DNA of 14,030 bases, from assembly GCA_031291905.1 (NCBI GenBank), contig JARLIC010000082.1, forward strand, positions 1-14,030, read 5' to 3'. Within the stretch, counting starts at the first letter, position 1; each line of letters begins with the position of its first letter. Source of the DNA: Minisyncoccota bacterium (GTDB taxonomy: Bacteria; Patescibacteriota; Minisyncoccia; UBA6257; 2-01-FULL-56-20). Both the position numbers and the translations under genes were made by a program. Below are positions 4,442 to 12,000 of this stretch, one piece after another. The notes under the pieces were generated by a model. It was not told where the DNA came from. It did no database searches and saw only the letters and a program-made list of their open reading frames with translations.

Positions 4442-6699
4442 TGTCCCACTTCCTCAAAAAACTGGAACTCAACGGTTTCAAATCTTTCGCGGGGAAGACC
4501 GTCCTTGAGTTTCCCGCGGGCATCGTGGGAGTGGTGGGGCCGAACGGTTCCGGGAAGTCGAACATCGTCGACGCGTTCCGATGGCTCCTCGGCGAGCGTG
4601 ACGCGAAGAACCTTCGCGGAGGCAAGGGAGAGGACCTGATCTTCGCCGGCACGCAGAAGCGTGCGCGGGTGGGCGTCGCGCAGGCGAGCCTTTATTTCGA
4701 TAACCATAACAAGTTCTTCCCGGTCGATTTCGAGGAGGTTGTCGTGTCGCGCGAGATCCGCCGCGACGGGCAGAGCAAATATTTCCTGAACAAATCGGAG
4801 ATCCTGCTGCGCGACCTGATCGATTTCTTCGCGAAGGTCCGGCTGGGGAGCCGCGGGCTCATCATCATCGGCCAGGGCGACGGCGACATGTTCATCCGCG
4901 CGACGCCACTCGAACGGCGCGAGATGATAGAGGAGATCCTCGGCCTCCGCGAATATCAGATCAAAAAAGCGGATGCGGAGCGGCGCCTGAAGAACAGCAC
5001 CATCAACCTCGATAAAGTGACGGCGCTCATCGAGGAGATCGTGCCGCATTTGCGTTCCCTGAAGCGCCAGACGGGCCGCTGGGAGCGCCGCGGGGCGCTC
5101 GAGGAGGAACTGCGCGCTCTCGAGCAGCAGTTCTTCGGCTGGCAGCTCCATGAACTTCGCGAAAAAGGCGCGGGCATCGACGCGCGCATTGCCGCGCATC
5201 AAAAGCAGTTCGAGGCGCTCGCAAAGGAGAAGACCGCCGCCGCCGCGCGCCAGGCGTCCGTCGAGGAGAGCCAGCCCGAGGAGCGCAAGCGCCTTGCGGC
5301 GGTGAAGGCGGAGATTGCCGCGCTCATGGAATCGCGGAACAAGCTGCAGAAGGACCTCGGGCGCATCGAGGCGCAGGTGGAAATGGCGAAGCGTCCCGCG
5401 CCGTCTGCATCCGCCGACCGTTCGACGGAGCATTTGCTCGATATCATACGGAAGGTGAAGACCGAGCTCGAATCGGTGCTCAATGAGGAACCGCTCGCGG
5501 TCCTTGCGGCCATCGAGAGCGCGTTGGAGGAACTCAATTTCGCGTTGGAGGAAGAGGAGGGCGGCGGTTCGCGCGGGGCGACCCATGAACAGGCCCGGAC
5601 GATCCCCGAACCCCTGCTTCGCGACCTTGAGCGCGCGGCGAACGACATCAAGGACCTTGAGAAGAACATTGCGGCGCTTCGCGAGCAGGAGCGCGGACTT
5701 GAAGCGGGCCAGGAAGGTTTCTATGCGACGTTCAAAGGCGCGGTCGGCGACGTGCAGGCCGCACAGGCGAAGATCGATCTTTGGGAGAAGGGGAACCGCG
5801 ATCTTCTTCTTGAAAAAGAGCGCATCGAGCTGCGCCACGACGACGTGTTACATCAGATCGAACAGGCCGGCCGCCGCGCGGAGGATTTCCGGGAGGCCGC
5901 CGCCGGGGCGACCGCAGCCGCATCCGCGGACTTTGCCGAGATGGAGCGCCGCATGTTCCGCCTCCGCGGCGATCTCGCGAGCATCGGCGAGGTCGACCGC
6001 GCGCTTATGCAGGAGGCCGACGAGACGGAGAAGCGCCATGATTTCCTATTGAAGGAATCCAACGACCTTACGAAAGCGATCGGCGATCTCAACGCGCTTA
6101 TGCAGGAGCTGACCGACAAGATCACGAGCGAATTCGACAAATCGCTCGGCAAGATCAATGCCGAATTCGAGAAGTTCTTCGGTCTTATGTTCGATGGAGG
6201 CACCGCGCGCTTCAAGGTGTTGGAACAGAAGGGAAGAAGGGAAGAAGGGGAAGATGGTGAAGAAGGGAAGAAGGATGAAGGAAGAGAATCCGAGGGGAGT
6301 CCTCTGGAAGACATGATAGCGCTGCAGCAGCGCCCGGGCGGCATTGAGATCGAGATAAAATTGCCGCGCAAAAAAACGACGTCGCTCGACATGCTTTCCG
6401 GCGGCGAGCGCAGCCTTGTCGGTATCGCCGCGCTCTTCGCGATAGTGTCGGTGAGTCCGCCGCCGTTCCTCGTGCTCGACGAGACCGACGCGCCGCTCGA
6501 CGAGCGTAATGCGCGCCGCTTCGGCACCATGCTCAAGGATTTTTCGAAGCACACCCAGTTCATCGTCGTCACGCATAACCGTGCGACGATGGAGGCGGCC
6601 GACATCCTCTACGGGGTGACCCTCGCCGAGGATGGCAGCTCAAAGGTCATCTCGCTCAAGCTTGAACCGGAAGGGGAGGCGACTGCTTTACCTTCTTGA
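4441..6699 (+). CDS. smc: Short SMC-family ATPase, apparently lacking the hinge domain
   Basis: SMC proteins are chromosome-organising ATPases that normally have about 1150-1200 residues; this one has 752. The N-terminal head has Walker A GPNGSGKS (33-40), the arginine-loop motif LRGGKGEDLIFAG (58-70) and Q-loop Gln145 in IGQGDGDMF. The C-terminal head has the ABC signature LSGGERSLVGIAAL (from 652) and Walker B LVLDETDAPLDERN with Asp680/Glu681, followed by the switch His in VVTHN. Between the heads are two coiled-coil stretches, about 165-316 and 385-580, rich in Glu/Arg/Ala. The place where the hinge should be (about 317-384) holds only a Pro/Ser/Ala turn, an acidic helix and a GGGSRG linker. 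An extra acidic-basic segment (597-624) sits in the C-terminal head. There is no CxxC hook, so it is not a typical Rad50/SbcC. No scpA or scpB lies nearby. Confidence 0.88.
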   Translation: MSHFLKKLELNGFKSFAGKTVLEFPAGIVGVVGPNGSGKSNIVDAFRWLLGERDAKNLRGGKGEDLIFAGTQKRARVGVAQASLYFDNHNKFFPVDFEEVVVSREIRRDGQSKYFLNKSEILLRDLIDFFAKVRLGSRGLIIIGQGDGDMFIRATPLERREMIEEILGLREYQIKKADAERRLKNSTINLDKVTALIEEIVPHLRSLKRQTGRWERRGALEEELRALEQQFFGWQLHELREKGAGIDARIAAHQKQFEALAKEKTAAAARQASVEESQPEERKRLAAVKAEIAALMESRNKLQKDLGRIEAQVEMAKRPAPSASADRSTEHLLDIIRKVKTELESVLNEEPLAVLAAIESALEELNFALEEEEGGGSRGATHEQARTIPEPLLRDLERAANDIKDLEKNIAALREQERGLEAGQEGFYATFKGAVGDVQAAQAKIDLWEKGNRDLLLEKERIELRHDDVLHQIEQAGRRAEDFREAAAGATAAASADFAEMERRMFRLRGDLASIGEVDRALMQEADETEKRHDFLLKESNDLTKAIGDLNALMQELTDKITSEFDKSLGKINAEFEKFFGLMFDGGTARFKVLEQKGRREEGEDGEEGKKDEGRESEGSPLEDMIALQQRPGGIEIEIKLPRKKTTSLDMLSGGERSLVGIAALFAIVSVSPPPFLVLDETDAPLDERNARRFGTMLKDFSKHTQFIVVTHNRATMEAADILYGVTLAEDGSSKVISLKLEPEGEATALPS

Positions 6700-6730
6700 T
6701 GGTTTCGTTTATTATTTCTTGAGTGATAAG

Positions 6731-6759
6731 GGGCCCAAATGGCTTACGCCATTGTGCCC
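6731..6759. repeat. Hairpin between smc and tRNA-Ala
   Basis: ATGGC at 6739-6743 pairs with GCCAT at 6748-6752 around loop TTAC, and GGGC pairs with GCCC at the base, with one bulge and one mismatch between. No T-run follows, so it is at best a weak terminator for smc. Its first seven bases (GGGCCCA) are the same as the first seven bases of the tRNA-Ala at 6811. Confidence 0.6.
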
Positions 6760-6767
6760 TCACTCGT

Positions 6768-6801
6768 CAACAATGAACAAATTATAATTCGTTCATTGTT
6801 G
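6768..6801. repeat. 34-nt inverted repeat covering the presumed -10 box of tRNA-Ala
   Basis: Bases 6768-6778 are the exact reverse complement of 6791-6801 (11 bp). The centre, 6780-6789 (AATTATAATT), is itself a palindrome, so only one mismatched pair interrupts the whole dyad. A TATAAT hexamer lies in the centre at 6783-6788. Confidence 0.85.
6783..6788 (+). promoter_or_regulatory. Candidate -10 box of tRNA-Ala
   Basis: A consensus TATAAT lies 22 nt before the mature tRNA-Ala 5' end, giving a start near 6795 and a short 5' leader. No good -35 is found at 16-18 nt spacing. The box lies at the centre of a near-perfect dyad (6768-6801), so the AT-rich hexamer could also be incidental to the palindrome. 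Confidence 0.4.
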
Positions 6802-6810
6802 TCTCGTTTC

Positions 6811-6881
6811 GGGCCCATAGTAAAGTGGTATTACGCGGCATTCGCATTGCTGAGGCGGGAGTCCGATTCTCCCTGGGTCCA
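6811..6881 (+). tRNA. tRNA-Ala (anticodon CGC)
   Basis: The gene is 71 nt with a complete cloverleaf. The acceptor stem is GGGCCCA/TGGGTCC, the D stem GTAA/TTAC with a short loop containing G18-G19, and the anticodon stem CGGCA/TGCTG with loop TTCGCAT. The T stem is GGGAG/CTCCC. The third acceptor pair is G3-T70, the hallmark of alanine tRNAs, and agrees with anticodon CGC (codon GCG). The discriminator is A6881 and CCA is not encoded. The D loop (7 nt) and variable loop (4 nt) are short. The T loop reads TCCGATT, with C where nearly all bacterial tRNAs have T55. Confidence 0.9.
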
Positions 6882-6906
6882 CAACAATATAAACGAAATC
6901 GAAAAC

Positions 6907-6936
6907 TTGGGCGGCATTCGCTTGATTTGCTATAAT
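6907..6936 (+). promoter_or_regulatory. Promoter of the TM-helix protein gene
   Basis: TTGGGC (6907-6912) and an extended -10 TGC-TATAAT (hexamer 6931-6936) are 18 nt apart. The box ends 80 nt before the ATG at 7017, so this transcript would have a leader of roughly 70 nt, unlike other promoters in the window. The leader is A-rich, then GC-rich (about 6969-6988), without an evident Shine-Dalgarno before the start codon. Confidence 0.6.
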
Positions 6937-7016
6937 AAAAGAAAAAGGTCGAACGCTTTTTTCGTAAGAAACGCCGGCTTGTCCGGCGATCAAATAACAA
7001 CTCCCTAACTCTCTAT

Positions 7017-7700
7017 ATGGCGATACAAACTTGGACGGATGTCGTGGTGAACTCGTTCGCCACACTGTGGGTCGGTTTCATGGAATATATCCCGAAGCTC
7101 GTCGGCGCGCTCGTCGTGCTGATCATCGGACTTATCGTTGCGGCGGGACTTGATGCGCTCGTGGAGAAGATCTTCCAGGTGATCAGGTTCGACACGTTCC
7201 TCGAGAAGCTCGGCCTCAAGCCGGTCTTCGAGCGTGCGGGGCTCAGGCTCCGCGGTTCGTACTTCCTCGGGAAGCTCGTGTATTGGTTCGTGGTGATCGC
7301 ATTCCTGCTTGCGGTCTCGGATAGCCTCGGGCTCTATGCGCTTTCCGGATTCCTCGTTTCGGTGTTGGATTACCTGCCGAACGTGATCGCGGCGGTCCTG
7401 ATCATCCTCGCGTCGCTCGTCGTCGGACACTTCCTCCGCAGGATCGTGACGGCGTCGGTGCTCTCCGCGAAGCTCCATGCGGCGCATTTCCTCGGCACGC
7501 TCGTGTGGTGGGTCGTGGTCGTATTCGGATTCCTCGCGGCGCTGTCGCAGCTCAACATCGCGGCGGTGATGGTTCAGACGCTCGTGACCGGATTCATCGC
7601 GATGCTCGCGCTCGCCGGCGGTCTGGCCTTCGGCCTCGGCGGCAAGGATTACGCGAACCACTTGTTGGACAAACTGAAGGACCGGACGGAGGCGCATTAG
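7017..7700 (+). CDS. Membrane protein with conserved TM-helix repeats (membrane part of an MscS-like channel, no beta domain)
   Basis: The 227-residue protein is almost wholly hydrophobic, with about five transmembrane segments (near 24-46, 83-103, 119-141, 158-178 and 182-207). Two similar units, LGKLVYWFVVIAFLLAVSD and LGTLVWWVVVVFGFLAALSQ, each precede a further helix, as in the conserved TM_helix repeat family related to MscS channels. The last helix, ending ALAGGLAFGLGGKDYANHLL, matches the pore-helix end of MscS proteins (AxGLAFGLGGrdva). The cytoplasmic beta and alpha/beta domains of MscS are absent, and the protein stops about 15 residues after that motif. It may be a minimal channel or a membrane scaffold; gating by tension is only inferred from family. 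ATG 7017 has no Shine-Dalgarno. A terminator follows directly. Confidence 0.82.
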   Translation: MAIQTWTDVVVNSFATLWVGFMEYIPKLVGALVVLIIGLIVAAGLDALVEKIFQVIRFDTFLEKLGLKPVFERAGLRLRGSYFLGKLVYWFVVIAFLLAVSDSLGLYALSGFLVSVLDYLPNVIAAVLIILASLVVGHFLRRIVTASVLSAKLHAAHFLGTLVWWVVVVFGFLAALSQLNIAAVMVQTLVTGFIAMLALAGGLAFGLGGKDYANHLLDKLKDRTEAH

Positions 7701-7719
7701 TCATCCGTATCGGTATCGG

Positions 7720-7751
7720 AAAAAAGGACCCGGCGGCGGGTCCTTTTTTTT
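7720..7751. terminator. Bidirectional intrinsic terminator between convergent genes
   Basis: The stem GGACCCG/CGGGTCC (7726-7732/7737-7743) with loop GCGG is flanked by an A-run (7720-7725) and a T-run (7744-7751). It works as a rho-independent terminator on both strands, serving the plus-strand TM-helix gene (stop at 7700) and the minus-strand CAP gene (stop at 7770). Confidence 0.93.
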
Positions 7752-7769
7752 GCCCCCTTCGGCCCTTCG

Positions 7770-8798
7770 TTACAGAATGAACGCGCCGATCCCAATGACC
7801 TCGTGGTTGAGGATGATGCATACCGCGGCGATGGCGATGACCGTGACGCCTCCCAGGATCAGGTCGGGGTGCTGTATCCGGATCTTGATGAAGATGTTGG
7901 ACATAAGGGCGAGCGCAAAAAGACCCATAAGCGCGAGGTAGAAGTTATCCGCCGTCCGGCGCGGGTCGGCGAGCGTCTCCTGGATGAGATTGCTCGTTTC
8001 GGCCGGCTGCGTTGCCGTTACCGTTGCGGGAGCCGCAGTCGATGCGGTCCCGGTCTCGGCGCCTTCCACCGCAACGAACGTCGGTTCCGTATCTACCGGA
8101 GATGCCGTTCCTTCAGGAGAGGTGGATGCCGGCGTTTGGGTGGATTCCGCTGCCGTTTCCACCACGGACACGGCCGGGGCTTTGGCGGGCGTTGCAGCTG
8201 CTACCGTGGCAACCGCAACCGTGGTCGGCGCCGGCGTTCCGAAGAGTTCCACGACATAGACCGCCGGCTTGCCGTTAAGCTCGCCCTGCGCGGTCGCGAT
8301 GCCGATCTGGGTGTAGTCATGGTTCAGGATGTTCGCGCGGTGCTCCGGCGAATTCATCCAGGCGGTCGTGACATCCTGCGAGTCGGAATAATTGATGGCG
8401 AGATTCTCGCCTGCGTATTTGAAGCCGTAACCGACGCTCGCGAACCAGTACCAAGGGGTCTTCCCGGAGGGGCTCGTGTGGGAGAAATAATTATTGGCGA
8501 CCATGTCGTCCGCTTTTTTCTGCGCCGCCGCTTCGAGGAGCGGGCTCTCCTGCAGCGCCGAAAGGTCGTTCGTCGTCCTCTGACTGTTCGTCTCGTCGGT
8601 GAGGGTGTTCACGACGACAATCCCGAACAGCGAGGACCGCGGGACGACATACGATGTTCCCAAAAGGAAGACCAGTTCGCCGCCGACGGCCACGAGGCAC
8701 GCGAGCGCGACGGTCTTTCTCCGAAGGAAGTGGGGACGATGTTCGTTCCCTTCGTGCGGAATGAAATATTTTTTCAGCCACCGAACGATCCCGTTCAT
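7770..8798 (-). CDS. CAP/SCP-domain (cysteine-rich secretory protein family) membrane protein
   Basis: This 342-residue protein has a short basic cytoplasmic start, a first transmembrane helix (about 28-50) and a CAP domain of the bacterial SCP/YkwD type (about 65-197). The CAP signature is present: NYFSHTSPSGKTPWYWF with His107, AGENLAI with Glu131, and WMNSPEHRANIL with Glu152 and His153, together the usual CAP tetrad. A Thr/Ala/Pro-rich low-complexity stalk (about 198-280) follows, then two more hydrophobic helices (about 286-307 and 314-332). The CAP domain should therefore lie outside the membrane, tethered at both ends. The biochemical role of bacterial CAP domains is unsettled. The ATG (8796-8798, minus strand) lies 6 nt from an extended -10 box. 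The gene is monocistronic and convergent with the TM-helix gene. Confidence 0.9.
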   Translation of the reverse strand: MNGIVRWLKKYFIPHEGNEHRPHFLRRKTVALACLVAVGGELVFLLGTSYVVPRSSLFGIVVVNTLTDETNSQRTTNDLSALQESPLLEAAAQKKADDMVANNYFSHTSPSGKTPWYWFASVGYGFKYAGENLAINYSDSQDVTTAWMNSPEHRANILNHDYTQIGIATAQGELNGKPAVYVVELFGTPAPTTVAVATVAAATPAKAPAVSVVETAAESTQTPASTSPEGTASPVDTEPTFVAVEGAETGTASTAAPATVTATQPAETSNLIQETLADPRRTADNFYLALMGLFALALMSNIFIKIRIQHPDLILGGVTVIAIAAVCIILNHEVIGIGAFIL

Positions 8799-9093
8799 AC
8801 GTTCATCATATCACAGGGGAATCCGTCGTTGAAAGGCGATACTTGACGTCGTTTATAAAAAGCGATGTGGTAGTGCCCCGATAGGGGAAGAAACGCCGTT
8901 TTTCCTTAATTTCCCCAACTTATACCCAATGGACCGTTTTCCTCATGTGGTAAGCTGTAATGAGAATCGGTGGAGCGCGGCGGCATGTCCGTGTCATATC
9001 CACCATATTGTAATGAGGTGATAAATAATGAAACTCTGAACGATAGTCATCGCATGACGGTAAATAAATTTTCTGCTAACGATAGAAACGAAC
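8799..9093. other. Divergent intergenic region between the CAP and beta-helix protein genes
   Basis: The 295 nt contain the minus-strand CAP promoter and presumably the plus-strand promoter of the giant gene. Plus-strand candidates are an extended -10 TGG-TAAGCT (hexamer 8951-8956) and, much closer to the ATG, TGC-TAACGA (hexamer 9077-9082); neither is strong. A TTGACG (8843-8848) has no matching -10 at normal spacing. CCCC/GGGG around GATA (from 8876) and a GC-capped AT-rich hairpin (about 8884-8903) suggest some RNA structure. The motif TGTAATGAG occurs twice (8956-8964 and 9009-9017). A Shine-Dalgarno GAGGTG (9015-9020) precedes a three-codon frame, ATG AAA CTC TGA (9028-9039). No riboswitch family is recognised. 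Confidence 0.5.
8805..8813 (-). promoter_or_regulatory. Extended -10 promoter of the CAP gene
   Basis: Read on the minus strand, TGA is followed by TATGAT (8810 to 8805), then 6 nt and the ATG. The distance is the same as in the pseudopilin gene and implies a leaderless transcript. No clear -35 is seen. Confidence 0.65.
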
Positions 9094-12000
9094 ATGAAAA
9101 AAACAATTGCTGCGGTTTCAATGTTTGTGCTCGTGCTTGGGGGTTTCGGTTCTTTAACCATTAACCGCGCACACGCTTCGCCATCGCCGGTATCGACCGT
9201 GTACGTCGATGCGAGCGTCGCTCTTTCCGGGGGTGGTACCACTCCGGCAACCGCGTTCAAAACAATTCAAGAAGGGGTCAATGCGGCATCATCCGGTGCC
9301 ACCGTCAGTGTCGCCGCGGGAACTTACACTGAGAATGTGACCGTGCCGACATCGGTTACGCTCGCCGGCGCGCCGGGGGCAAAGCTTGTGGTGATGGACG
9401 GAGCGGCATCAAACGGATTCAGCGTCACCGCGAACAACGTCACCATTCAAGGTTTCGATATTGAGGGTCCGGCGAACTCTTCCTATGTCACTTATCCGTG
9501 GGGGAGCAATATTTCGCGTGGCATAGTCATCGGCAATGGCGTGACGGGTTTTGCTATCACCAACAATACGATCGAGAATCTGCGTAATGATATCCTTATC
9601 GACGGACGCAACACGGGCTCCGTCACCAACAACGTCATCGACAATTCCAAGTCGGGCATCTCGGTGCAATATACGGATGGTGCAGGTATCACCATTGCCG
9701 GCAACCATCAGGGAACATACGGCAATGATTGGGGACTGAACCTCCACTTGAATGGATACTGGGAAGGATCCACTGTCCACTCGAATCCGTATCCCGGAGG
9801 AGCCGCTTCCACAGCTGCACAGGCTGTCATACTGGCCGACAGTTCCGCAAATAGCGGATGGACCGTACAGGACCAGGCTTATACCTCTTCCAACCGCACT
9901 GCGGTGACGGTTTCGACCACCGGAACCGCGACTGCGCAAGGCGATCCACTCGGCCCGATCAATGCGATTCAGAACGGCGTGAATGCGGTGGTTCCGGGCG
10001 GCACGGTGAATATCGTGGCAGGGACCTATCCGACCCCGTTGGGGATCGACCTTGCTAAGGACGTTACGATCGAGGGTGCTGGTACGGCAAGTACCATCCT
10101 TACCACAAGCTCGAGCGGCCCTTCATGGATCAAAGTCGAAGGGGGAACGCTCACGCTCAAGGATCTGACCATGGACGGTGCGGGTGCTTCGATCAATAAC
10201 GCCGCGGTCACTTATGGGAAGCACGGCGGAGCAATCGAGGTGCACGGTTCCGCCACGGTGAGCGGCGTGGCGTTCAAAAACATCACTTCTGCGGTCAGTC
10301 CATATAACACCGATGCGATCGTTTTTTATGGCGAGGGAGCCAATGACGTCCTGAACGTCACCGGTTCGTCGTTCGCCAACATCGGCCGCGACGGCATTTA
10401 TGTCGGCATGGCGCCGGCGGTCGCTACCACCCGGATGAACGAGATCACGGGGAATACGTATACCGGCAAAGGCAGCGGCAACTGGCTCGATTATTTCGTT
10501 ACCGTAAACTACGGGGCAAAGGCGGACATAAGCGGCAATACAATCTCCAACAATACGGGGGTCGCTTCCTCCGACGGCTCGAATTCGGCCGGTATCGCGG
10601 TATGGGACGATCCCGACACGCAGGCGACGCTTACCGGGAACACTTTCAACAACAACACGGACGGTGTTGCGGTTGCGCTCATAAATGGAGGCACGGCCGA
10701 TCCGACGGTCACCGTCGGATCGAACAATGTATTTAACGGTGGCGGCACCGGTGTGCACATTCAAAACGCGGGCGCGAGCGGTTCTCCGACGGTCACCGTC
10801 ACAAGTTCCACGTTCTCCGGCAATGGAGAGGGTATTTCCATCGACTCCGGAGAGACCGCAAGCAATTCTATCGTTCGCGGCAACGCTTTCCTAAGCGAAG
10901 CGACGAGCGGTGTTTCCAACGGTGGCACCGGTGCGCTTGTGGCTTTGCGGAACTGGTGGGGCGCCGCGAACGGACCTCACGATGCGATCTCAGGAGACGG
11001 CAGCACGCCCGATATGAACGCGAGCGGTACCGGCTCTCCGGTCATCGGTGCGGTGAACTATGCCGATTGGTGCGATAGCGCGACCTGTAAGGACGTGACA
11101 CCTCCGGTGGTGACCGTCACACCGGTCGCCGGCGGTATGCTGCACGGCACGGAGACATTCGCGATAAACGTCACCGATAATAATCCGCTCGATCCGGCAA
11201 AGAACACGAAGGTGTGGGTTTATCTCTATAACAACGGCGGGGTCCAGAAGCATCAAGGCGCCAACGTGGACCTCTCCGGCGGTACCGGAACATTCACCGT
11301 CGATACGACGAAGCTCGACAACGGTAGTTCGTCCCTCGATGTCGGAGTGGTCTTTGATGCCGCAGGGAATCCTTCCGGCCGGACCGATACCTACTTCAAG
11401 AACTACGACATAGAGAATGCCACGAGCGGCCCGTCGGTGCCGGCGTTACTCTTCCCGGTGAATGGCGATATCACGCCGACCAACGTCTTCACGTTCCGAT
11501 GGGCCTCGTCCACGGCAAGCGTTTCGGGACCGGTGACGTACGAGTTCCATTCGTCAATGAATCCCGCGGAGACCGGCGGCGTGCTGACGACCGGCATCTG
11601 GGATTCGGGAACATTGCCGGCGCCTTCCATCCTTTCGTCCGGCGCGCCCGACGGTACCTGGTATTGGCAGGTGCGTGCGATCGATGCGTTCGGCAATAAG
11701 AGCGCGTGGAGCGATGTCTGGGCCGTGACGCTCGATACCGTTCCGCCGCCGGCGCTTGCGGCGTGCCCGGCAGGAACTTCGCCGAAATTCGTGGAGACCG
11801 ACACGGTGAATTCAAACTCGTATTCGTCCACTGCGGGAGCCAACGCTTTGGCGAGCGGTCAAACGTATCTGCTCGTCGCTTCGGGGACATGGCAGAACGG
11901 AGGCACGAACATCGCCGATCCCGCGTATGCGAGCGTCGATAATTGGACGACATATATGCAGGGTTACAATATTGCTCCGTATTCTCTTGGATCGAATGAA

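Noticed and set aside
4438..5838. Long open frame on the minus strand (466 codons) opposite smc
   Set aside because: It is rich in Leu/Arg/Glu/Ala with no family match, and mirrors the GC-rich third positions of smc, which has clear SMC motifs on the plus strand.
6739..7008. Plus-strand open frame running through the tRNA-Ala
   Set aside because: It covers the inverted repeats, the whole tRNA and the next promoter, so coding is very unlikely.
7005..7697. Minus-strand open frame opposite the TM-helix gene
   Set aside because: Its translation is a His/Arg/Glu/Asp-rich string, typical of the antisense of a hydrophobic protein.
7803..8846. Plus-strand open frame opposite the CAP gene
   Set aside because: It is Arg-rich without motifs and crosses the minus-strand CAP promoter; the CAP signature on the minus strand is clear.
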